Source: Neodontobutis hainanensis (lineage: Eukaryota; Chordata; Actinopteri; Gobiiformes; Odontobutidae). Taken from it: DNA of 64,000 nt. Every line of letters begins with the position of its first letter. Positions within the stretch are counted from its first letter, which is position 1. Under the pieces are notes generated by a model. It saw only the letters and a program-made list of their open reading frames with translations. It had not been told where the DNA came from and searched no databases. Below are positions 1 to 12,700 of this stretch, piece after piece. The DNA is taken from the NCBI GenBank assembly GCA_024349245.1, contig JALDNG010000040.1:124001-188000 (forward strand), written 5' to 3'. A program made the translations under genes and the position numbers.

Positions 1-289
1 GCAATACAAGTCATTCTATGCGTTGTGAATATTCCAGTTGATTTTTAGTAAGTTTACTCTTAGGAATTAAATAAAAATGCTTGCTTTTCTCACTTATTCA
101 GGATTTCTTACAAAATCTTCTCAAGAGGAAATTAAGATGATTAGATTTTTAGTAGATAAGATTTTATTGTCCAGTAGACTTATTATTTTAGTCTTTTTTT
201 AATAATATTGATAATAAAGAGAGGTACAACAAGATATTCATATAACCTTCACCAACGAGCTGGACTGGGACAAAATGTTGGAAGTGGCC

Positions 290-470
290 CAAGATGAGAA
301 TCCGGGGCAATGTTTCTTATTGAAAAGTTGGAGAGTTCCTACGTCAAGTGAAGGAGCCTAAGAATGAGAAAAAGGAAAGGAAGAGGAGCTTAGAGTAGAG
401 TCGCTGCTCCTTCACATCGAAAGAAGCCATCCAAGGGGACTTTCTGGACGGCTCTCCGGCATTTATGGTA
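290..470 (+). repeat. decayed non-LTR retrotransposon, reverse-transcriptase C-terminal tail
   Basis: From 383 the plus strand reads EELRVESLLLHIERS and then diverges. This closely matches the tail EELRVEPLLLHIERSQMRW found in a very common fish non-LTR retrotransposon (RTE/Rex-type by memory). The preceding bases (AGTTGGAGAGT...CTACGTCAAGTG) resemble the same element further upstream, with large internal losses. An A-rich stretch follows at 471-497. It is a dead fragment. Confidence 0.55.
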
Positions 471-1849
471 AAAAAAAAAAAAAAACAAAAAAAAAACGGA
501 ATTATAGTGAAAGTTAAATTGGAGCTAAATGTACCAGATCTTCATAGGTTTGTAGTGGACAGTTTAAATAACTATCATGTTTTATAGGACTAACCCTTCT
601 CCCCTTTTTATGCTTTAATTTGGTTTTAATTGCAGAAAAATAATTGCACTTGGAGGAAATGCGCAGAAGAAAAATGTTAATTGACTTCACATCTGTTTCC
701 AGGAAGTACCACCAAAACTGAAATCACAGCTCAGACTCGTATTCTCAGGAGACCGCAGTTGTAGCAGGATTATTGTAGATAATTTGAGCAATTTCCCTCA
801 ACAACCTCTCCACACGCGCGCGTCTCACGTGTCCAAAAACGACCGAGCGGCGTCTACAATTAGAACAAATCATCGGAAATCCCAGCACAATCAAACACAA
901 CGCCGAGCAAAGATCGGAGTTTACCTTTTGAACAGAGAGACTTAAAGCACGTTTGTTTTATTAATGGAGTCCTCGTGTAACAGAGGAATGTTTTATAGAC
1001 AGTTACTTCACTTCTTGGTGCTAAAAATGTGTTAGTAATTACAGCTGCTATAGGAAAATAATGATGGGATGTAGGTTTGTGGAATATTAATAAAATCCAC
1101 TCTATTTACAATAAATGCTTTATGATTTCTGGAAGAATTGTGGGTTAAGTGTTTGAGCAAACACACCAGAGTGCTATTTATAAATTCACATAAAAACATG
1201 ATCTACTGATTTAACTCACGTGTTGGTCTTGAGTCGACTCTAACGAGATTTAATATGAAGCAGCTGCAGTGTGTTTGAACCAAGGTGTGTTCACCACGAA
1301 GAAGGAGATATCACAGTAAAAGGATAATACTGCTAAAAACTCAATAAAGACTGAGGGAAAAACTGTGTCAAGCTTTTTTTTTGAAAGCCTAACACTTGGA
1401 TTTATTTAGCTTTATGTTTTCATTTCTGGCCCGTTAGCTGTGCTTATCTTAATTAGCTCCAGACAAAACATTACATAAAGGTATAAAAGCCACGTTTGCA
1501 CTTCTTTTTGTTTCACATTCAGTTATTAAGACTAATGTATGTTGATAAATGGGCAAGCATTAATGACTTTGCAATGGAAGTCACTCCTTAGGCCTACAGT
1601 AGATACTAGACCTACTGCCTGAAAAACTGTTTATTTTGTGTATAATCAACAAAAAATAAGTTTTCACAAGAGCTTTTTTCCAGCCACAGTAAGACTCTTG
1701 GCTTGTTCTCTGTTCATTCTTTAATAGGCAGGCACTGGTGCACTTCTTGACACTTTTTGGTACTTTTATCGTAAGTTATACTGTATATTTATTGGAGGAA
1801 GGGGGTGATAAAAGAGAATAGTGTTTTTTTTTTTGTTTTTTTTTTGTTT

Positions 1850-2081
1850 TTTATATTGTCAGGGTTTTGTTGTGTCATTTGAAAAAAAAGTGGCATGACC
1901 AAAATGATTCAGACCCTTTGCAAAATGTCACAGTCTTTGGGCAAATCCAAAGTTCAGTACTATTCCAAATAGTCCAAGCTGTTCTAAAGCATCCTAATTA
2001 CCCTGTTTCATTTCCAATCAAGAAAAAAAAATAACTTTAGCTCAAAATTTGGGGTATGAATAATTTTGGGCTTGACTGTAC
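1850..2081 (+). mobile_element. one end of a Tc1/mariner-type non-autonomous element
   Basis: The segment ends in GGGGTATGAATAATTTTGGG followed by CTTGACTGTA. This matches from memory a dispersed fish element whose terminal repeat begins TACAGTCAAG and which inserts at TA. The body (for example ATGACCAAAATGATTCAGAC) also fits that element. No matching opposite terminus was found to the left, so it is a fragment or a diverged copy. Confidence 0.45.
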
Positions 2082-4224
2082 GTGTACAATTCCTTTTGTG
2101 TTGCTCTAAGGTACACCTCCCAAACTCCTCCATAAAGTCCAGTACAAACAGATCCACTGGACTTTAGATGCCTCTCAGAGGTCCTCCACCAGGACTAAAC
2201 ACCTGACCTAAGGGAGACTAAGGGGCCCAACACACTCCCCTCCTTTAATACAACCCTCTAAACCCACCTCCTCAAAAGTAGTATCTGTAGTCTTATGTGC
2301 AACAGCTAAGAGCTATCAACATCACGTCCGAAACCTACACTTTACTCAACCACAAGATAAAGACAAAAGAGCAGTGTTTTAAAGGCACTTTCATTATTAA
2401 TGGATTAACATTCCTCCAGTGGTGTCAGATAACATTCAAGAAACTAGAAATGTGTGAGATATTCAGGTAGGAGCTTTACTAATCAGCACTTACTTTATCT
2501 TTTTGCACATTCTTAGCTGGTCTGAATTATGGAATCTCCTGAATGGCTTCTGTGGTTAATAAAAAACACTTATGTAACACATACTGACCCATAGTTTTGT
2601 CTGTCCACACCTCTTTAAGTGCTTTTTTTTACAGCACCAACATTAAGTTACGGCGCTCACAAGGCGCAGTAAAACAAATGTGTATTGTTCTCTGCACCGA
2701 CCGCAGCCTGGAGTCTGTCTCACATTATTGTCCCGGGTTTGATTCCTTCACCAAGTGTAATTATTCTATTACTCACTGTGTCATTCATGGACGGATCTGG
2801 CAACGGGAAACACCAGCGACAGGACGGGGTCGTTGTTTCTGGTTTGATTGGTCGGGTCTGTTTTTTTTTTTGTTTTTTTTTTGAGTGTGCCAGTGAATAC
2901 AGTCCAAACATGTGTGCACACCAGGAACAATCAAAACAAGAGCTGAAGACTATAATGAGGATTAATAGACTGCAACTGTGATAAACTGCAGACGTTTGTG
3001 GAAGAAAAGGCAGAAGTCAAATTGAAAAATGTATTTATCGTAACAATATGGACAGCAGCGATTAATATTCTCAATACGAGCACCAAGGAAATCCAACGTG
3101 ACCAAGACCACTTTCAAAATGGTGGATGTTTTTGTTTATGTAACTTTTCATGTAACAGGGATTCTTATCATCAAATTCATTTAAAATGTTTCTAAATAGC
3201 CATCCAAAAACCTAAAAAAATAAACTAATATCAAGAGATATTTTTAATAACAATAAGAGATTTTCTTTCAATTAATGGGACTTGTTTTTGAGACAAATCC
3301 TTTTTGTTTGTTTGGTTTTGATAAATCCCAAGAACTTGAAAGCATATCATTTACACTCTGGGAACAATTTGGGGAAATTTGGCTCTTCCTGTAAACTAGT
3401 AGAAATTGTGTTTTTGATCACTGAAATCTCACATTGGCATTAGACCATTTTGGAAGTATATTATATTTATTATGCCCTGCAAGCCTACTCAGTATTGTCT
3501 GTCTTCTATGGGAGCCCTGCGGGGACATGTTGTAGTGCTGTCATTGGACAAACTCAGTGGAAATGAGTAGTGCTCCTAAATGTTACAGAGAGGATTCTGT
3601 TGACTGGATATATCTGGTTTAATAAATTCTCGAGCTTCCAGTTGAACCAGTAAATCTCGGTGGCAGCAGCTGATAAATCTCCCGCCTTTAAACAAAACCC
3701 GGTTGCTTTTGGACGAACTGCTGTGTGATGAGCTCTTTTTTGGAAATTGGTAGTTATGTTCAACACGGGTCATTGTTTCAGAAAATATAAACACAGAGTG
3801 AAGCTGGATCCGAGCTGAAAACATTTTGCAGCTGAGGTTTGTAGTTTCGGAGCCGATTTATGTGAAGGGTAATCCAAGGAGTCTTCTTTTTAGAGGTCAA
3901 ACTGGGAACAAATGACAATGTGTCCGAGCTGTGGTCTGGCAGCTTCTAACGCAACTCTGTGAACTCACTCTGAGCTTTGAGCAAAATCCCACACATGCTT
4001 GTCCCAAGAGTTATTAGAAAATGTTTAGATTTTTATATTAGGTTTTCAAGATTTGGAAAAGCACTTTAACCAAAGAGATAAATTTATGCAAGCCCTTAAA
4101 AATTTGACTTTTCTGGTCTGAAACCAACTGCTTGAGTCTTGGACGTAAAGACCAACCATGACCAGAAATGGTATACTTGCCTGTTCTTGGGTTTTTCGAT
4201 ACCTCAATCATTTTATATTCATAA

Positions 4225-4675
4225 CACTGACCTCCATGAGTCCGGACCTGGTCTAAGACTGGACTAACTCTGTCTCCTTCAAACACTGACCTCCATGAGT
4301 CCGGACCTGGTCTAAGACTGGACTAACTCTGTCTCCTTCAACAAACACGGACCTCCGTGAGTCTGGACCTGGTCTAAGACTGGACTAACTCTGTCTCCTT
4401 CAAACACTGACCTCCATGAGTCCGGACCTGGTCTAAGACTGGACTAACTCTGTCTCCTTCAAACACTGACCTCCATGAGTCCGGACCTGGTCTAAGACTG
4501 GACTAACTCTGTCTCCTTCAACAAACACTGACCTCCGTGAGTCTGGACCTGGTCTAAGACTGGACTAAGTCTGTCTCCTTCAACAAACACTGACCTCCGT
4601 GAGTCTGGACCTGGTCTAAGACTGGACTAACTCTGTCTCCTTCAAACACTGACCTCCGTGAGTCTGGACCTGGTT
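4225..4675 (+). repeat. minisatellite A, 59-bp unit, about 8 copies
   Basis: Direct repeats begin CACTGACCTCCATGAGTC and contain GGACCTGGTCTAAGACTGG and CTCTGTCTCCTTCAAA. The period is 59 bp, or 62 bp where CAACAAA replaces CAAA. Units differ by a few substitutions (CCATGAGTCCGG against CCGTGAGTCTGG). Open frames across it are by-products of repeated stop-free sequence. The reverse complement of the unit is the unit of the array at 18871-19793. Confidence 0.95.
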
Positions 4676-7267
4676 TTAACTGATGTTGGACACATTTGAG
4701 ATTCTTGGTCGACCACAGAAGTGTTTCTGATGTAAGCCCTGCACTAAACACTAGAGTAAACCTACATCTTTGTGCTGCGGTGATTTGATTTAAAGCCTCT
4801 ATTAGTTGTTTTCCCTTAAGATGAACTCTTGAGCCAAAGAAAAGAGCTCTGACTGAATCAACACTGGTCCATATTTGTTAATAGCCCTTTGTAATCAAGT
4901 AAAAAGTCTCTCAAAAACCCATTTATATCAGTTTATAGCCCTTAGTTTCAAATCAAACTAAAACCATTAAGTCCCACTGAATCCACTTACAGTTCCATTT
5001 ATACCAGTTACTAACAGCATAGACATTTCTGTTCCAAGTATTGCTGAAGACCATAACTTTTGCATTAGTGCGTTAAATAAGAGCAACTGAACATGAGCCT
5101 CCCGCTGTGAGATTATTCACTGCTAATTTATGCTGCCTCTTCTCATCATAAATAACCACGGCTCGTTTCTCCAAAAGCAGACTTTGATTCAGTCGTGTCT
5201 AATTTTTAAGTTAATTGGAGATGACACTTTGTCGAATCGCACAGCCGTCTTTTTTACGAGCTTTTGCGTAAACCCAGCACGGCACCGAAACGACACGTCG
5301 ACGCCCACATATTCATTTTAATCGAAGAAGACAGTGTAATGAGAGAGTGCAGCACTGTGGAGCTAATTAGGACTCAGCGGGAGGCGCAGGCTGGGCTTCC
5401 TCCTACAACAACCTTTTAGATCTGTGTCACTGAGCTGCAGCCGCTTTCACAAAACAATACTTTAAAGATATTACACCCACTGCTGCAGCGAGGTCAGAGG
5501 TCAGAGGATGAACAGGAATTTTTGAGAATAGTCCTGGTCAGATTAAAGAACCCTTTTAACTTTATATACTACTTTAATATTTGGTATGTCCACCTTTTGC
5601 AGCAGTTTCAGCAGCAAGTTTACTAGGTTAACTGTTGGGGCCATGACATCTGTTCCTTATCTTTTCCCAAATTCCTCTGATTAATGTTTGAGAGTGTGTG
5701 TGCTGCTCTGAGGTTTCAGAGAACAGGGCTGATAGTGTGACGGGATGAGACTGAACAACACTGTCGGTCTTTCATTCATCAGCCAAAACATTGTAGTTTA
5801 GGATGCCTTATGCCCCCTTGAGGGATCGTTGTGACCTGACCAAATGTTTGGCAACCACATTTTTATGCCACTAGGCATGTTCCGATACTACATTTTCCAA
5901 AACAAGTACTTTCAGTTGAGTACTTGCTATTTATGAACCATACACAGATTTTGGAGCCATGTTTGTGATCAGTGACTCAGAGGAGACAGTTATGGTGTCT
6001 CTTGACTTAAAAAAAACTGAAAACTAGTTAAGCTCCAGGTTAACGGAGCATTATTATGTCCAAAAACAAAAGAAAAGTCGAGAAAAAAGTGAGGTATTCG
6101 TAGACCAGTATCCAAGGAAGGGAAAAAAAGAGACCATAAAGTGACAAGTGGATCTATTTCTGGACAGTCCTAAATTAGACCTCAGTACAGTAAGGCAGTA
6201 AACCTTGGACTGATTTCTGAACATTTTGAACAGCTTGGATAACGTATGACGGCTTTTAAACTCACCCATGTGCTGTGAATTTAGAAACCCCGGCAGGTAA
6301 ACCCTTCGTCAAGAGAAAGTTTTAACTGAATTTTTTAAAGAAAAGATTTGGACACAGATGGAAAATCTCAGACATAAACTATGCACAGATTTGACCCTTT
6401 TGTCTGTGGCAAGGGCTAAAATCTATATTGAGCCCAGTCTTCGTTTGCAGACGCACAAATCATCCCGTGTCACCTCCATAGACTCAGATACACTCATTTA
6501 TCCACAGTGTCCACCCTCCCCCAGTGCCATCTGGGAGTTTTCACAGATCAGTCACAAGGGGGGAGTAGGTCTTTATGCTTTGGCAGCCTTCCCATGAATC
6601 CTGGTAAACCTGGAGAGACTGTAATAATGTTGCTTTAGTTTGTTTTATTGCTATGTTTGGATTAGTTTTGGTCAATGACTGTATAAATATGGACAGCCTC
6701 TGCCCATTGCTCCACTATTCACCAATATTGTCCATAATAAAACGGACATATTAATCAAAAATCCCTAATCAACATTTTGACCCTGAAGATGTCTGAAGGA
6801 TTTGAGAGACTCTCACTCTAAAACTACGGCCAGACAACTGAGTCTTTGGAACTATAGCTTGGTTGTTGCGCTGTTCCTTTCTTTCTTCTTAAGCTAAACT
6901 TTAACTTCCAGCAGCAGAGGTTGGTTGTGACCAACATTTGCACACATTGTATTGATTAAATTCTGCTGATAACAATAATGTTATCTTTCAAACATAGTAA
7001 TCATTGTAATTGCCCCATAAATAGAAATGAAGCTTCTGACTTGACTGTGGTGGTTTCAGAAATCAAGATGCAGTGACAGAAGAAAATGTGTCCATCCTTA
7101 GACCTCACAAGTAATTTTGTACACACACACTGTCTTTAAAGTAACTGGCAGCCATTACTGAAGCAGTTGTTCCTTTTCTTTCTTGACTTTCTGAATGTTT
7201 TATTATGAAGTTTAGGTGCTTACAGGTGTTAACCACATCAAAAAGCAACACTTTATTAACACAGACT

Positions 7268-7517
7268 GTATATAAAGATTGTGACAGCTGCTTAAAATTG
7301 AAGCCAAATGTTTTACTAGCCCCCTGGTGGCTGGCTCCGGTAAGCTAACAACTAAGGCATTACAAAATTAAAAAAATATCCTATTTTATTGTAACAAGCT
7401 TAATTTTAAATTATTTCAATGTTTGGGTAGTTTTAATGTTTAAATAGATAAACAATAAATGAGTATTTTTTTTTCACAGCAGCATTAAGCAGCATCCTTT
7501 AATCCATCTTTATATAC
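7268..7517. mobile_element. short MITE-like element with inverted ends
   Basis: GTATATAAAGAT at 7268 is mirrored by ATCTTTATATAC ending at 7517, giving an inverted terminal repeat of at least 12 bp around 250 bp. Near the left end lies GCCCCCTGGTGGCTGG, which I recall in a dispersed fish element that also starts near ACTGTATATAAAG. No target duplication is obvious. A similar end (GACTGTATAAATATGGAC) occurs at about 6677. Confidence 0.4.
7319..7334 (-). promoter_or_regulatory. CTCF-like motif inside the MITE-like element
   Basis: The minus strand reads CCAGCCACCAGGGGGC, matching the CTCF core CCASYAGRGGGC at essentially every fixed position. Binding is not shown; sequence match only. Confidence 0.4.
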
Positions 7518-8382
7518 ATTATGTTTACACAAGTCTGTTTATTGGTGTCAATTTTAATTTTTAATAGGATTCGGCCATTGACTGTACATTAATGGTAAGT
7601 AGTTTGTAATATATTCTTAACTCCAAACACTTTGTATAAGCCCTTTTTCTGTGATGGATTTGACCGTAGCACCAAAATAGCAAATAATGTACAAGCCCAA
7701 ATCACGGTTGCCAGTAAATAGTGGTTGATACAAAATCCTACCGTTTCATTATAAAGCTCCATACATTCAGAAATAAAATCACTGAAACAATATTAACACA
7801 TCTGTTTCATTTTGTGTAAAAGTCTAAAAGTGAAAAGCCTTAGCCCTACAGCTAACCTCAGCCTCTTAATCACCCACTTGTCTCTGAAGTTTGTGGTTTG
7901 TTTGCATAACTGATCCTAAAAAATAAAACTGAACGCAGCTTCACAGGTTAAACAGGAAAACACATGATGGAAACAAATATCTCCAAAGAAAACAAAAGTA
8001 AGAGAAGAGTGCTACACAGACTGGACGGGCTGCTTATGTTAGATTTACACATTCAAGTTCTTTGGCTCCAAACGCCCCTTTTTTCTGCCGACCTAGAAGC
8101 ACCACCGGGTTAAATAGTCAAAGTGTAGGGGTTAAGTTTATCCTAAAACAGTTTTTATGTAAATATTGTATTAATATCTTGCACTGTTGTACAATTTGTT
8201 TGGTTAAAAACAGTCTGTTTTTCAAAATAACTAAGAATTGTGTGCATCTAAAACTCCATAGATCCCAGTTAAAGTTAAATTATTGTTTCTACAGCTGCCC
8301 AGAGAGGACCACTACATAAGAAGTCTATACTACTTTCTTTTTTTAATCTTTTTTAATCTTTTAATATTTGTTCATAGTCAAC

Positions 8383-8432
8383 TGCATGACCCTCTAGGGC
8401 TACCGTAGGTGCTCACTGGCTGCAGAAAGGAG
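8383..8432 (+). repeat. dispersed repeat module, copy 1 of 3
   Basis: Shares CTAGGGCTACCGTA...GCTCAC.GGCTG.A.AAAG with copies at 47578-47630 and 52768-52820. All three read in the same direction. The family was not recognised. Confidence 0.55.
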
Positions 8433-8559
8433 GGTTTCAGGTGTGGGATTGGAAATCTGCTCTTTCACCACCAAGTTTAGAAAAAAATAGCAAAAAGTCA
8501 AGTTTGTTTAATGCTGTTGAGAAATTGAGAAATTTAGATGGATTGTCACAAAAAGTATA

Positions 8560-9546
8560 TTCTGTTTATTATTTTGTTTTTAATATCTGTATGCTCTGTA
8601 GCTTTTTGTTTACAGACACTGATGAATAGGCCGTGATTTAAATGTATACAGATGATGTGAACGGTTTTGATTAGGAACACCCAAGTCATTTTCAAGAATA
8701 AGAATGTCTTAATTATCCACTTGTGTGAACCCAGCCTTCGACAGAGGTTGTTTTCCATTTAAAAGGACTGTGTTAGTGAGCGGCTTCTCTGAACTGTGTT
8801 GTGTCGCTCTAACATATACTCCCTTCAGCCTCATTTACACTACTTTGCCCTCTTTCTCGTTTGCGAGGAAGTCTTTGCATTAAATCCACAGCTGTAGTGT
8901 TATTTTTTTCCACAAAAGGCATCCAAGTGGTCAAATGTCCGTTCTGGTAAAATACATATTAATTATTTATAAATCACCACAGTTCTTGATTTTAATCTCA
9001 TTCTCAGCCATTCATATGTACAGCACTCTCATGGCACGCTTAGGAAGAGTTGAGTTCAACTCACTTTGGTTTGATCGCCTGATTTTGCTCCTCACATCTT
9101 TGTGTTTTGTCTGTACATTCTTAAGTCTGTAATCCACATCCAAGGGTCCGGCAGCTTCATACGATAAGGCCTTTTTGTGAACATACACTGAGATTTGTTG
9201 GCTATGTTAAAATACAAGCAGCACAGGGGAGTGATTTCTTAAATTTCTTTTGAATTTGAACTGGAACACCTTGAAAAAGTTGGGTCCAAACGGTAATTTC
9301 CTTCGACAGGTGATTGCACATCATGGTTTAATTTTGATAAATGAAGAGAAAGAAAGATAAAACTTGTTAGATTCCCCTTTAAAATCTTTCTTGTTCAGTG
9401 TTTCCACTCATGCAAAGCCTTCAAACGCCAATCTTTCAAAAGGTCCAGGCAGATACCGCTCAAAGGCCCCCCCCCAAAAAAAGGATCCTTTTTCCAAACA
9501 ACGGCTTCCGTAAATCCTTTAGTAACGTTTTGTCCCTTTGTTTTTT
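8560..9546 (-). other. probable tnfsf10 3' untranslated region (limits uncertain)
   Basis: Sequence directly after the stop codon contains no further coding signal. Reading the minus strand, a variant polyadenylation hexamer ATTAAA lies at 9332-9327 and a canonical AATAAA at 8570-8565. Either could end the transcript; I cannot decide without RNA data. Confidence 0.3.
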
Positions 9547-9732
9547 TTAGAGATCCAAACGGAAGGCACCAAAGTAGCTGGAGGAGTCGTCTGCATTCAC
9601 CATCGTAGGCGACGAAACGGAGACGAAGAGTTCATCTCCGGCTCGCAGCTCGAACAGTCCTCCCTGATAAACCGAGTGGAGGGCGTACTCTGCGTCCGGA
9701 GCCCAGCATTTGGTCCCAACGCCCTTCAAGAG
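9547..9732 (-). CDS. tnfsf10: tnfsf10 exon 7 (last coding exon, receptor-binding and zinc-site end)
   Basis: This 186-bp exon, including the TAA stop, follows a tgtccag acceptor. It encodes 61 residues starting LLKGVGTKCWAPDAEYALHS, continuing VYQGGLFELRAGDELFVSVS and ending SSYFGAFRLDL. Human TRAIL has CWSKDAEYGLYSIYQGGIFEL in the same place, with the zinc-binding cysteine conserved. The C-terminal YFGAF is the last strand of the fold. Another ATG upstream in this frame (9798) lies in the intron and is not a start. Confidence 0.92.
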   Translation of the reverse strand, partial: LLKGVGTKCWAPDAEYALHSVYQGGLFELRAGDELFVSVSSPTMVNADDSSSYFGAFRLDL

Positions 9733-12700
9733 CTGGACAAGAGAGAGACAACAGAGAGGTAAGTGTCGGAGCAATGACCGAGACCTCAACAAACACATTT
9801 TATTTCATTTTGCCAAGTTTTTACATAAAGCAAGAACTTTGCTTAAGGCATTATTGCAAACCCTTAACTATAAAAACTAAAATGAATATATAAATAAATA
9901 AAAAAAAGTAACCAATAATCAAAGGAGAATGTAGTGTGTAAAATAAATGTTTTTAATAATATGTTTTTATTTGACGTGTTTGCATTTTATAAAAGAATAT
10001 TAAAGGGATAAATCTGCCGGAGTTCAAGCTAATGTTAAAAAAACTACGTGATCCATTTAATAAAACTAAAGTAATCCTTTGAACAGACCTACCACCAAAA
10101 ACACATGGTTGTTTTGATATGGGACAATCTCCGAGTGAAATGTTGTACCTGTATGGGGCTGCGGTAGGATGTTTTCTTGTAGATGCACTGCACCAGCTGA
10201 TGACTGACGCTGCGCTGGTCTCCATCACTCGCTGCTGGAGACGGGTATCGGAAATACACCTGGAAGAAAAAAGCAAAGGGAAGACTCTTTAATGGTTTTG
10301 TGGTCATAAATAATAGACGGGCACATACTGGTATAAGTTTTTTAAACATGAAGGTAGGCAGCTTGGGCAAGACAAGGAGCCGTATGAGTTTGTGACGCTG
10401 GTGTGTTAATGTGTGAGGTGTGTCCAGTGTCTATGATCTGTAGTATCTCACCTGTGAGTACAGGTAGTAGCGCCCGTCCTGTGGGACCCGCAACTTCCCA
10501 TTGGACAGGCTCATGTTGTGCAGGTGAGCTCCAAAGCTCTGATTGGCCCAGGACCGGACCACGTGACGACAGGACTGGTGTAGATCCAAAGAAGGGGCTG
10601 AGTACAATGGAGAAGAGATGAGAAAAATCTAAATTAATAGAGAATACACTTTTTCAATGTGTTATTATTAATTCTAGGGCATTGCGTTTTTCTTGGACAA
10701 TTGACTTTTTCCATATATCCACAATTTGTCAATTTCTGGAAAACTGATCTACCATATTCCAGGATTTCCACGACATACGCTAACCCCGATGAGGTATGTC
10801 TCTTGGTGCAAAAAGGGAACGGTGCATCTCATTTACTCCGTAATGTTTGCCAAACTTTCAACAGCAGCAGCGACGAACAAAAACAATCGAACACAAACCA
10901 GAGCCAGCCGTGAAATGTGTGACCCCTGAGCAGCACTCCTTTTTCTCTCGTGTTGAGCAATCGTTCCCCAAAGTTTCATAAAAACCTAACGCTACATAAT
11001 AAACACTTCTGCCTCGTCTTTAATCATCATTGGAGCTGCAGAATGATTCCGCTGTCAAGACTAAAGATGTAATGTTCGAATTATTTCATCGCCGAGGGAC
11101 TTTTTTTGCTCAACACAATATTAGTTCATCATAGAGAATTGATATTGCTGTTTACTAAAGGATGGAAGCAATTTTACACAAAGCAAAGCAGACTGTCATT
11201 AGGCTTTCTGAAAGTGGACATGTGTCTTTGGTCCTGGTTTTCATCAGTGAAGAGACAATGGGTTGCTTTGAGGTCGATGACAATATAATCATAACCACCT
11301 CGGTCTCTGTGCAAAATAAAATATGTGTTGCTTTATGGATGACTTTGGGTTGGAATGAGCGATAAATTGTACACAACATTAACAAATCACCATCACATTG
11401 TATTTTGGAAGAGGACTGGTTTGTGAACAACAGAGTTTGGCTTGTTGTCATTGTTGCCAGAAGTGACCATATTTTACCAAAAGGAACCTGTGAATGGAAC
11501 AAGGCTTTAATGGTGATTTTATTTTAAATCTTCATGAAGACTGTTTGATGAAAAAGAAACACAAATGTAAAAGTTTGTCCTCTCTGGGCAGTTGTAGAAA
11601 CGTGAAGAAATGGGATTTAAACATTCTGTTTAACTCTGCGTTGGGGTGTTAAAATCACAAATTGATGACATCAGCGAACTATATTTTACAGATTCTTATT
11701 TATACAATTTCAAGTGATGCATGAAGAAATCAACATTACACATTTACATTTAAAACTCAATATGTATTGTGGATATGTTTTTGTATTATTGATTTTTTAT
11801 CTTCTAAGTGAAAAACAATCTGTAGCTCCAACAAGGTGCTAAAGCTAAAGCTAGATGATAAACTGGACCGTAGAAAATACAAGTCTGCTGCAATGTCTAA
11901 AACCAGATGTTGCTGTAAAGATGTGAGACTTGTACAACCATTGATTGGCTCTCCTGAAAGAGCACATACCACAAACTCGGGAGACCTGGGTTCTATTCTG
12001 GCTTGGGTCATTTACCCTGTGCTCCCAGTTCTTCGACTTGAGAACAGTTTAGGACTACTCTACCAGCACTTATCACACTCGTCTTCACCAACTTTACCCA
12101 AGGAGTTCCACAAGGCTCTATTCTGGATCCATTTATTTATTTATTTTTTTATATCAAAAAAGGGAAATTCTCAGACATTTTTTACACCTATGGCTGACTA
12201 GAACAATGGTAAATGTATTTGTAAAGCAGTTTCTGTATTTTGTCAATTTACAATTTAATTTGCGACAGAATTTAAACAATGCTTTTGAATAAATACATTA
12301 AACTATACATTTCAGATTGTCTAGATGTTGAGGAATCTCTGTTTCTTAGTTGTTGGCTTTTAATCAGTGTTTAATGAAACTATGGATAGAGTTGCTTTAG
12401 GTTGATGGTCCTGTTCATACATGCAGTCTTTCCTGTATTATCATTTATAAGATGTACCCAGTACCATGGAGTTCAGAGTCCTCAGCAGAAGACAGATACT
12501 ATACACAGTTACTATAAAGCTATGCGTCTAATGTATCGAGAGGATTACAGAGGTTTGCACTTCAACTGTTTATTTTGCATTGGGCACACAAACTTAGCGC
12601 AACATATACATCAAAGATCAGGCGTCTTGCTCGAGTATTTCCTCTGAGAAATCCCGGATGAACACGTGAGCTTCCTCCTTCCTTCAAACAAACACTTTCC

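Larger units (their letters stand above)
1..9546. other. region downstream of tnfsf10
   Basis: Besides the elements listed, 471-1849, 2082-4224, 4676-7267 and 7518-8560 show only short non-significant frames, A and T runs (470-497, 1824-1852, 2862-2882) and AT-rich sequence. No neighbouring gene was recognised. Confidence 0.5.

Noticed and set aside
4225..4675. CRISPR-like array
   Set aside because: Units are contiguous with no unique spacers, and the sequence is vertebrate; it is a minisatellite.
4038..4751. Open frames on the minus strand with repeated VSPVLDQV motifs
   Set aside because: They arise from stop-free minisatellite units, not from a gene.
11942..12012. Functional tRNA gene
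   Set aside because: A and B box-like words are present, but acceptor and anticodon stems do not pair; treated as a SINE-like repeat.
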